Shown here one piece after another: positions 1-5,137 of a DNA stretch of 6,047 bases. The translations under genes were made by a program, and so were the position numbers. The DNA comes from Candidatus Methanomethylophilaceae archaeon. Its GTDB lineage: Archaea; Thermoplasmatota; Thermoplasmata; Methanomassiliicoccales; Methanomethylophilaceae. The notes below the pieces were generated by a model that saw only the letters and a program-made list of their open reading frames with translations, made no database searches and had not been told where the DNA came from. The stretch spans positions 1-6,047 of the forward strand of contig JAFSYZ010000002.1 of the NCBI GenBank assembly GCA_017455785.1, given 5' to 3'. Within the stretch, counting starts at the first letter, position 1; each line of letters starts with the position of its first letter.

Positions 1-632
1 CTGTATCCGGTATCGAGGATCTGGCCGTCAACATCGGAAAACTCCTGCTTGTGAAACATGAATATGCTACGGAATCCAACGTGGAGATCGAGGCAGAATA
101 CTTCAGGAACAACAAGACACCTTTGGGAAAGGACACGACGGAGGTCTACGGACTCATAGGCAAGGCGAAATGCAGACGCGACGGATATGTCCAGAAGACG
201 ATCGGCGTTCGTGCGGTTGGTATGACGGCATGTCCATGTGCCCAGGAGAACGTCTCTGAGATGCTCCACTGCTCGAATGAATGGCCCGTGATCACTCACA
301 ACCAGAGGAATGTGTGCACGGTGATCATGACCACCGATGATTCGGTGTCCATTGAAGCGGATGAATTGATCGACATAGTCAACGATTCCTTCTCATCACC
401 CACCTTCGAAGTGCTAAAGAGGGACGATGAGGCGACCGTCGTCATAAATGCCCACAAGAACCCCAGGTTCGTCGAGGACATGGTCAGGGCCGTGCTGACG
501 AAGATAGTCAACAGATACTCCGGATTGTCCGACGACACACTCGTGACCGTAAAGAGCGAGTCGGAGGAATCCATCCACAAACACAATGCGTTCGCCGAAA
601 GGACAGCCACCATGGGCGAACTCAGGAACTGA
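1..632 (+). CDS. mptA: GTP cyclohydrolase MptA (type IV), 3' part, cut by the left edge
   Basis: The reading frame is open from base 3 and gives 209 C-terminal residues; a family member is about 310, so roughly the first third is missing. A GTG at 51 is an internal valine codon, not a start, because the frame continues upstream. The family signature is clear: GMTACPCAQE, with the paired cysteines encoded at 231-239, then THNQRN (histidine at 297-299), and near the end ESIHKHNAFAER. These match the MptA/FolE2 (GCHY-1) family, where a conserved Cys and His residues bind the metal or serve catalysis. MptA is known to convert GTP, using Fe(II), to 7,8-dihydroneopterin 2',3'-cyclic phosphate, the first step of tetrahydromethanopterin synthesis. 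It is a cytosolic enzyme. The stop is TGA, followed at once by a run of seven T. FolE2 is the main alternative name, but GMTACPCAQE and the archaeal setting favour MptA. Confidence 0.93.
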   Translation, partial: VSGIEDLAVNIGKLLLVKHEYATESNVEIEAEYFRNNKTPLGKDTTEVYGLIGKAKCRRDGYVQKTIGVRAVGMTACPCAQENVSEMLHCSNEWPVITHNQRNVCTVIMTTDDSVSIEADELIDIVNDSFSSPTFEVLKRDDEATVVINAHKNPRFVEDMVRAVLTKIVNRYSGLSDDTLVTVKSESEESIHKHNAFAERTATMGELRN

Positions 633-680
633 TTTTTTTGAAAAACTGTTCCGGGGACAGGGGTGCTGAGCACCCCTTTT
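633..680. terminator. Bidirectional terminator region between convergent mptA and TPR gene
   Basis: Seven T follow the mptA stop directly (633-639), a typical archaeal U-tract terminator. A perfect inverted repeat follows, AGGGGTGCT / AGCACCCCT at 659-667 and 669-677, with TTT after it. Read on the minus strand, transcripts of the TPR gene meet the same hairpin and then a run of five T (complement of 641-645). The short element can therefore serve both genes. Confidence 0.7.
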
Positions 681-686
681 CCGGTA

Positions 687-1193
687 TCACAGAAGGTTCT
701 TAGCCTCTTCGGGCTCGATCTCGAGTGCCTTCAGCATGTACTCCAACGCTTTCTTCGCGAACGGCGCCCTGGCCTTGGGATCCTCCATGATCTCACCATA
801 GGATGCCATTACGTTGTTGAAGTACTCCACGGCGAACTCAGAATAAAGATTCGCGGCCCTGGACTCGTCGGCCTCTGCAGCCTCGCAGAACGCCTTCTCC
901 GCCTCGTCGTATTTCGAGATGGAGATGCAGAACAGACCGTATGATTCGTAGTAGTCGCACTGGGGGTCCAGCTCTATCGCCTTATTGTATGCCTCCATGA
1001 TCTCCTCGTTGGAGACCTTGGCGCCGAACATCCCGGATGCCATGTTACCGCATTCAGCCTTGTAGTACCAGCAATCCGCGTTGTCGGGATTGTCTGCACA
1101 TAGTTTCTTGAAGTTGGAGTAGGCTTTCTTGAAGTCACCCTCGTCCATCGCTTTCATTCCTGCGGCCAATTTCTTCTCGAGATCGTCTGCCAT
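687..1193 (-). CDS. Small tetratricopeptide-repeat (TPR) protein
   Basis: A 168-residue acidic, soluble protein without signal peptide or membrane segment. TPR-like helical pairs can be seen: residues about 5-38 (G..AMDEGDFKKAYSNFKKL...NPDN), about 39-77 ending AYNKAIELDPQ with a loop insertion, about 79-112 (SKYDEAEKAFCEAAEAD), and a degenerate last unit ending ALEYMLKALEIEPEE near the C-terminus. Such repeats normally hold protein partners; no catalytic motif is visible and the partner is unknown. Six cysteines (32, 41, 48, 79, 89, 103) are many for a protein of this size. I chose the ATG at 1193. A GTG four codons upstream (1205) is also in frame, but the TATA box at 1224-1231 predicts transcription starting near 1202-1205, which leaves only the ATG safely inside the message. 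No Shine-Dalgarno is evident. The gene stands alone, convergent with mptA and divergent from nhaC. Confidence 0.85.
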   Translation of the reverse strand: MADDLEKKLAAGMKAMDEGDFKKAYSNFKKLCADNPDNADCWYYKAECGNMASGMFGAKVSNEEIMEAYNKAIELDPQCDYYESYGLFCISISKYDEAEKAFCEAAEADESRAANLYSEFAVEYFNNVMASYGEIMEDPKARAPFAKKALEYMLKALEIEPEEAKNLL

Positions 1194-1223
1194 CTTAATC
1201 GGCACGTATTACGCCCTAGCACC

Positions 1224-1231
1224 TTTATAAA
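1224..1231 (-). promoter_or_regulatory. TATA box of the TPR gene
   Basis: TTTATAAA lies with its centre about 35 bases before the ATG at 1193 on the minus strand. With the usual archaeal TATA-to-start distance of about 25 bases, the leader would be about 8-12 bases. This supports the ATG over the upstream GTG. Confidence 0.7.
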
Positions 1232-1244
1232 TGGTGGCATCGGA

Positions 1245-1258
1245 TTGCGGTTCCGCAA
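1245..1258. promoter_or_regulatory. 14-base perfect palindrome upstream of the TPR promoter (operator candidate)
   Basis: TTGCGG-TT-CCGCAA is a perfect inverted repeat just upstream of the TPR TATA box, 13 bases from it. It could be a binding site for a dimeric regulator. On the plus strand it is followed by a T5 run (1265-1269), but no gene leads into it from that side, so a terminator role is less likely. The role is inferred from position only. Confidence 0.35.
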
Positions 1259-1358
1259 CGTACGTTTTTCGTTTATTCCGTTTGCCGAAACACCTTCCGT
1301 CTGGGTATCCTGAGTCCCGCCGACACGGTCATCGTTTTATACAAGTTATTGTTCGAAT

Positions 1359-1378
1359 TTCGTATATATTGCTACGAA
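1359..1378. repeat. Inverted repeat TTCGTA-N8-TACGAA in the nhaC upstream region
   Basis: The arms TTCGTA (1359-1364) and TACGAA (1373-1378) form a 20-base dyad around an AT-rich centre (TATATTGC). A further small palindrome TTCGAA lies just before it (1352-1357). It sits about 45 bases upstream of the proposed nhaC TATA box and may be an operator, but six-base arms can occur by chance. Confidence 0.3.
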
Positions 1379-1380
1379 TC

Positions 1381-1412
1381 ATAATAAAAATCGTCCGATA
1401 ATAATCAAAATC
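1381..1412. repeat. AT-rich direct repeat, 12 bases, 20-base period
   Basis: ATAATAAAAATC (1381-1392) and ATAATCAAAATC (1401-1412) agree at 11 of 12 positions and start exactly 20 bases apart, about two helical turns. They lie just upstream of the nhaC TATA box. Tandem sites on one face of the helix would suit cooperative binding of a regulator or a chromatin protein. Low complexity is the main caution. Confidence 0.4.
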
Positions 1413-1423
1413 AACCTGTTTAT

Positions 1424-1431
1424 TTTAAATA
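1424..1431 (+). promoter_or_regulatory. Probable TATA box of nhaC
   Basis: TTTAAATA fits the archaeal box A consensus and would start transcription near 1452, giving a leader of about 20 bases before the ATG at 1475. Other TATA-like strings exist farther upstream (1335-1341 and 1363-1369) and cannot be excluded. Confidence 0.5.
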
Positions 1432-1441
1432 TACACATTCG

Positions 1442-1456
1442 AGTAGTCACGCTACT
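1442..1456. repeat. Short inverted repeat over the predicted nhaC transcription start
   Basis: AGTAG (1442-1446) and CTACT (1452-1456) flank a five-base spacer. The element covers the predicted transcription start, a place where a bound protein would block initiation. The arms are short, so the operator reading is tentative. Confidence 0.25.
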
Positions 1457-1474
1457 AACACCTAATGTGGTATA

Positions 1475-3115
1475 ATGGCAGTTAACCAAATCACACAACA
1501 GCTGACAAGGACCAAGGCCCTCATCATAGTTGCCGTGATCGCTATCCTGTTGATCGCCGCCCTGGTTATGAAACCCGAAGGCGGTTATCCGGGAACGTTC
1601 TGGTCCCTTGTCCCCGCGATATTGGCCATTGTTCTGGCCCTTATCACGAAAGAAGTTTACTCCTCACTTTTCGTCGGTATCCTCTTCGGAGCCATACTGT
1701 TCGCTGACTTCAACTTCGAAGGCGTCCTGCACACGGTCGTCGACGGAGGATTTTTGACCGTCCTTACCGACTCATGGAATGTCGGAATCATCCTGTTCCT
1801 CGTTATCCTCGGTATCATCGGTGTCCTCGTCCTGAAATCAGGAGGGACGAAAGCATATGGTGAGTGGGCGCTCAAGCACATCAAGAGCCGTTCGATGGCT
1901 GAGCTCGCAACCTTCATCCTCGGTGTCCTGATCTTCGTTGACGACTACTTCAACTGTCTGACCGTCGGTCAGGTCATGCGTCCCCTCACGGACAAGTTCA
2001 ACGTGTCCCGTGCCAAACTCGCATACCTCATCGATTCGACGGCGGCACCGATCTGTATCATCGCCCCTGTCAGTTCATGGGCCGCAGCGGTATCGGGAAG
2101 TCTTAAAGATGCAGGTGTGGAACTCATCGGAATGAACGCATTCGATCTGTTCCTCCAGAGTATCCCGTACAACTTCTACGCACTGTTCTCCATTGTGATG
2201 GTCATCACCATCTCGCTCATCAAGTTCGACTTCGGACCCATGAAGAAGCACGAGGACAACGCATTGAACGGTGACCTGTTCACAACAGAGGACAGACCCT
2301 TCAAGGACGAGGAGGAGAAGATCAACGAGAACGGACACGTCCTCGACCTGGTCATACCCATCTTCATCTTCCTGATCCCCGCATGTATCATCGCTCTGAT
2401 CTACACAGGCGGATTCTTCGACGGCGAATCATTCATCGACGCTTTCGCCAACTGTGATGCATCACTCGGTCTGACCTACGGTTCGCTGATCGCACTGCTG
2501 CTTACGATCGTCTACATGGTCCTGCGCAAGTCCACCGACTTCCAGAACATCATGGATGCCCTGCCCAAGGGATTCCGTAACATGGTGCCCCCGATCCTGA
2601 TCCTCGTGTTCGCATGGACACTCTGTACCATCACCAAGGACTACCTCGGATCGGCAGCATTCGTCGACACACTCCTGGACAACGCCGGAAGTCTCGCTAA
2701 CTTCCTACCCGCAATCTTCATGCTCCTGGCATGTTTCATCGCATTCGCTACAGGAACATCATGGGGTACGATGGGTATCCTGTTGCCTATAGTGGTCACG
2801 ACCTTCCAGGTCACCAACCCCTCGCTGATGGTCATCGGTGTCAGTGCATGTCTCGCCGGAGCAGTGTTCGGAGACCACGTGTCACCCATATCCGATACGA
2901 CCATCATGTCGTCCGCAGGTGCACAGTGCAGTCACGTCAACCACGTCGCCACACAGATGCCTTATGCGATCCTCGTCGCAGGAATGTCTTTCATTTTCTT
3001 CCTGGTCGCAGGATTCTGGCAGAGCTACCTCGTCACGCTCATCGGAATAGCGGCGATGGTCTTCGTCCTGGTCGCTATGAGACAGCTGCAGGTAGCGAAC
3101 AAGCTACCCTGGTGA
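1475..3115 (+). CDS. nhaC: NhaC-family Na+/H+ antiporter
   Basis: A 546-residue integral membrane protein with about 12-13 hydrophobic segments: near residues 15-32, 42-58, 62-77, 102-120, 142-155, 190-208, 222-250, 289-311, 330-350, 368-388, 407-427, 433-466 and 497-535 (the last two probably each two helices). Family hallmarks of PF03553 are clear: FVDDYFNCLTVGQVMRPLTD (about 154-173), DSTAAPICIIAPVSSW (187-202), ATGTSWGTMGILLP (425-438) and GDHVSPISDTTIMSS (466-480). The buried acidic and polar residues in these stretches are the likely ion path. The family exchanges cytoplasmic Na+ for external H+, though relatives carry organic acids or amino acids, so the substrate is not certain. A charged hydrophilic loop of nearly 40 residues (251-288) splits the protein into two membrane halves. 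The start ATG is the first in frame; no convincing Shine-Dalgarno precedes it. The gene appears monocistronic, with its own promoter and a hairpin behind it. Confidence 0.9.
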   Translation: MAVNQITQQLTRTKALIIVAVIAILLIAALVMKPEGGYPGTFWSLVPAILAIVLALITKEVYSSLFVGILFGAILFADFNFEGVLHTVVDGGFLTVLTDSWNVGIILFLVILGIIGVLVLKSGGTKAYGEWALKHIKSRSMAELATFILGVLIFVDDYFNCLTVGQVMRPLTDKFNVSRAKLAYLIDSTAAPICIIAPVSSWAAAVSGSLKDAGVELIGMNAFDLFLQSIPYNFYALFSIVMVITISLIKFDFGPMKKHEDNALNGDLFTTEDRPFKDEEEKINENGHVLDLVIPIFIFLIPACIIALIYTGGFFDGESFIDAFANCDASLGLTYGSLIALLLTIVYMVLRKSTDFQNIMDALPKGFRNMVPPILILVFAWTLCTITKDYLGSAAFVDTLLDNAGSLANFLPAIFMLLACFIAFATGTSWGTMGILLPIVVTTFQVTNPSLMVIGVSACLAGAVFGDHVSPISDTTIMSSAGAQCSHVNHVATQMPYAILVAGMSFIFFLVAGFWQSYLVTLIGIAAMVFVLVAMRQLQVANKLPW

Positions 3116-3127
3116 AAACTCTAATCT

Positions 3128-3146
3128 GAGGGGGCATCGCCCCCTC
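3128..3146 (+). terminator. Hairpin behind nhaC
   Basis: GAGGGGGC-ATC-GCCCCCTC is a perfect eight-base-pair stem with a three-base loop, starting 12 bases after the nhaC stop. No proper T-run follows (CCATATTATTG), so it may terminate only partly or act as a 3'-end stabiliser. Confidence 0.6.
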
Positions 3147-3371
3147 CCATATTATTGTCCATTGATCATACACAGATATACTTCTGGATTTGAGAAATCC
3201 ATACGTTCTTTATTATTCACAGGTAGTCAAGCCTATAAACAGTATGCGAGTGTCACGGCCTCCCTGCACAACGGTGTCTACGATTATTCATACAATACGC
3301 CGTACGAAGGGGGTAAGAGGTACTGGCACATCACATACCTGGACTATCTGTGCCTGTCGTGAACATGGATA
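3147..3371 (+). other. Gap after nhaC with a possible small transcript or decayed gene
   Basis: This stretch holds no gene I recognise. A frame is open from a TTG at 3162 to a TGA at 3360-3362, ending ten bases before the strong hairpin at 3372. It would encode 66 residues, tyrosine-rich in the second half (NGVYDYSYNTPYEGGKRYW). There is no ATG or GTG in the frame and no Shine-Dalgarno, so translation as written is doubtful; it may be the tail of a decayed gene. Alternatively a TATA-like CTATAAAC (box 3234-3239) could start a small RNA near 3262. Within it, possible stems are ACGGTGT/ACGCCGT (3271-3277 with 3297-3303, one G-U pair) and GGCACA/TGTGCC (3325-3330 with 3349-3354). A further hairpin GGATTT-GAG-AAATCC lies at 3186-3200. 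None fits a tRNA or other RNA family I know. Confidence 0.25.
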
Positions 3372-3424
3372 CCGCCCGCTGTCTGAGCAGCGGGCGGCCA
3401 AACATCTTCTTTCTATTTCCTTCT
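3372..3424 (+). terminator. Strong GC hairpin with pyrimidine tract
   Basis: CCGCCCGCTG (3372-3381) and CAGCGGGCGG (3388-3397) pair perfectly over ten bases around the loop TCTGAG. A tract at 3405-3424 with 19 of 20 pyrimidines, mostly T, follows. This is the strongest terminator-like structure in the window, yet the nearest certain gene upstream, nhaC, ended 260 bases earlier and already has its own hairpin. The remaining stretch to the gatC promoter (3425-3518) is pyrimidine-rich, and I see nothing else in it. Confidence 0.6.
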
Positions 3425-3518
3425 GCTCACACCCATCACATTACCTCTTCTACCCTTGTCATTGTGAGAACTCTGAACTACCTCATCCCGCTGTTTTACA
3501 TGCTCCGCGCGCGTTTAC

Positions 3519-3527
3519 TTTATAATA
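3519..3527 (+). promoter_or_regulatory. TATA box of the gatCAB operon
   Basis: TTTATAATA is centred about 32 bases before the gatC ATG at 3555. Transcription would start within a few bases of the ATG, so the operon message is probably leaderless or nearly so, in line with the absence of a Shine-Dalgarno before gatC. Confidence 0.7.
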
Positions 3528-3554
3528 GACTAGCGGAATCACCAATCGGTCTCC

Positions 3555-3827
3555 ATGGACAGAGAGATAGTTGAAAGAGTGGCACGCATAGCACACCTCG
3601 ACCTCACGGAAGAGGAATTGGAAAGATACAGTGTGGACCTGGGAGAGATCCTCGAATACTTCGAAATGCTCGACGAGGCACCCGGGATCGAGAACCAGGG
3701 ATTCAATCCCGTACCGATACCGGACGCACTGAGGGATGACGTGCCGTCCATGGACATACCGGCTGAGGAGTGCACCAAGGACATGAAGGTGTACGACGGA
3801 TTCATCAGGGGGCCGAGGCTGGCATGA
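3555..3827 (+). CDS. gatC: Asp/Glu-tRNA amidotransferase subunit C
   Basis: A 90-residue protein, the usual size for GatC (about 90-100). The N-terminal helical part (about 3-42: VERVARIAHLDLTEEELERYSVDLGEILEYFEML) carries the typical xIAxLxxLxLTEEExxxxxxxLxxIL pattern. A proline-rich linker (NPVPIPDALRDDVP) and the C-terminal DGFIRGPRLA, a common GatC ending, complete it. GatC is known to wrap around GatA and brace it against GatB, with no activity of its own. The ATG lies about 32 bases after a TATA box and the message is likely leaderless. The TGA stop overlaps the gatA ATG by four bases (ATGA), which points to translational coupling. Confidence 0.93.
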   Translation: MDREIVERVARIAHLDLTEEELERYSVDLGEILEYFEMLDEAPGIENQGFNPVPIPDALRDDVPSMDIPAEECTKDMKVYDGFIRGPRLA

Positions 3828-5137
3828 AACTCAACCTGAAAGATATCAACGAAAGGTACGAGATGTTCACCGCATTTTCTGATGTACCTGATGATTCCAA
3901 GTTCATATTCTCTGCCAAGGACAATCTGACATCGAAGGATTTCGAGACCACCGCGGGATCCAAGATACTCAAGGGATACTTCCCGCCCTTCGATGCCACA
4001 CCGATAAAGAAGATGCGCGAAGCGGGCGGTGCGTTATGCGGAAAGACCAACATGGATGAGTTCGGATTCGGAACCTTCTCCACCAACTCCGCGTTCGGCA
4101 TACCGAAGAACCCGTTCGACCTCAACAGGTCCTGCGGAGGTTCATCCGGAGGATCCGCTTGCGCTGCAGCTGTGCTTGATGATCATGTCTCATTGGGAGT
4201 ATCCACAGGCGGTTCCATCGTCTGTCCCGCATCGTTCTGCGGGGTGTACGGATTGGCACCGTCGTACGGACGTGTGTCGAGGTACGGATTGATAGATTAC
4301 GGCAACTCCCTCGACAAGGTGGGATTGCTGTCGTTCAAGGCATCCGACCTCAGGAAGTACCTTCCCGTGATATCAGGTAAGGATGTGCACGATCCGACAT
4401 CCTGCGTACAGCCTGAATTGGAATTGGGGAAGAAGAAGATGAAGGCGGTCGCCATACCTGAGGAGGCCGTGAAAGGAGAGGGCATCAGCAAGGATGTCAT
4501 GGCATCCTTCGAATCATCTTTGGAATCATTGAAGTCGATGAGCATCGACATCGAGTATGTCAGTATGCCCACCCTGAAATACTCCATCCCTGCGTACTAT
4601 GTGATAGCAACATCGGAAGCATCAACCAACCTCGCCAGATACTGCGGTATGAGGTACGGACAGCAGGAAGGCGACCTCACACTCAAGTTCGACGATTACT
4701 TCACATCGTTCCGTTCGCAGTACTTCGGCGATGAAGCTAAGAGAAGAATACTCCTTGGAACATTCACCAGGATGGTCGGTTACGCCGACAGGTACTACAA
4801 CAAGGCGCTCCAGGTGAGGGAGGCGATCATAAACGATTACAAGAAGGTGTTCGAAAGATTCGATGCTGTCGTCACACCTACTATGCCCTTCGTCTCACCC
4901 AGGTTCGATGAAATCTCAAAGATGTCCGCATTGGATTCGTATAAGGCAGATTTCCTGACCGTTCCTCCGAACATCACAGGCATGCCGCACCTTTCCGTAC
5001 CGTGCGGATACTCACAGGAAGGGATGCCCATAGGCCTGATGTTCACATCCGACCATTGGAACGAGGATGTCCTCATAGACATGGCGGAGAGATGGGATTC
5101 GTCATTCAAGGTAAGACATGCGGAGGTGAAGGCATGA
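3824..5137 (+). CDS. gatA: Asp/Glu-tRNA amidotransferase subunit A (glutaminase), short N-terminus
   Basis: A 437-residue amidase-signature enzyme. It frees ammonia from glutamine, which is passed to GatB for amidation of Asp-tRNA(Asn) or Glu-tRNA(Gln). The Ser-cisSer-Lys triad is complete: Lys32 in AKDNL, Ser107 in GGSSGGSA, and nucleophile Ser131 in GGSIVCPA. The spacings of 75 and 24 residues equal those of Staphylococcus aureus GatA (Lys79, Ser154, Ser178 as I recall them). The block RRILLGTFTRMVGYADRYYNKA (307-328) and VPPNITGMPHLSVPCG (380-395) are also family features. Two oddities: about 47 residues that usually precede the catalytic lysine are absent, and the signature reads GVSTGGSIVCPA instead of the usual GxDTGGSIRxPA. 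The ATG overlaps the gatC stop (ATGA); an in-frame GTG at 3770 could add only 18 unrelated-looking residues before a stop at 3764, so the short N-terminus is real in this sequence. Confidence 0.93.
   Translation: MKLNLKDINERYEMFTAFSDVPDDSKFIFSAKDNLTSKDFETTAGSKILKGYFPPFDATPIKKMREAGGALCGKTNMDEFGFGTFSTNSAFGIPKNPFDLNRSCGGSSGGSACAAAVLDDHVSLGVSTGGSIVCPASFCGVYGLAPSYGRVSRYGLIDYGNSLDKVGLLSFKASDLRKYLPVISGKDVHDPTSCVQPELELGKKKMKAVAIPEEAVKGEGISKDVMASFESSLESLKSMSIDIEYVSMPTLKYSIPAYYVIATSEASTNLARYCGMRYGQQEGDLTLKFDDYFTSFRSQYFGDEAKRRILLGTFTRMVGYADRYYNKALQVREAIINDYKKVFERFDAVVTPTMPFVSPRFDEISKMSALDSYKADFLTVPPNITGMPHLSVPCGYSQEGMPIGLMFTSDHWNEDVLIDMAERWDSSFKVRHAEVKA
5122..5129 (+). promoter_or_regulatory. Strong ribosome-binding site of gatB
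   Basis: GGAGGTGA matches the complement of the archaeal 16S rRNA 3' end in full and stands four bases before the gatB ATG at 5134, inside the end of gatA. gatC has no such site and gatA none that is convincing, so internal genes of the operon seem to use a different initiation mode from the first gene. Confidence 0.8.

Noticed and set aside
296..673. Minus-strand open frame of 125 codons across mptA
   Set aside because: It is a shadow of a gene with clear MptA motifs, and its protein is serine-rich and resembles nothing known.
1194..1205. GTG start for the TPR gene, four codons upstream of the ATG
   Set aside because: It falls at or before the transcription start predicted from the TATA box; the ATG at 1193 is safer, although a leaderless GTG start is not impossible.
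1351..1380. GTTCGAAT string resembling a tRNA T-loop
   Set aside because: No acceptor stem, anticodon arm or CCA-proximal pairing can be built around it.
2075..2338. Minus-strand open frame inside nhaC with leucine- and valine-rich protein
   Set aside because: It mirrors the antiporter codons on the other strand; no promoter or ribosome-binding site is evident.
3320..3450. C/D-box small RNA on either strand
   Set aside because: GTGATG-like strings occur on the minus strand, but no matching C and D boxes with a terminal stem were found.
3426..3468. Inverted repeat CTCACA / TGTGAG with a 31-base spacer
   Set aside because: Six-base arms this far apart are expected by chance, and no other structure supports it.
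3770..3823. Longer gatA start at a GTG inside gatC
   Set aside because: The 18 extra residues have no GatA character, and the ATGA overlap at 3824 repeats the arrangement seen at gatA/gatB.
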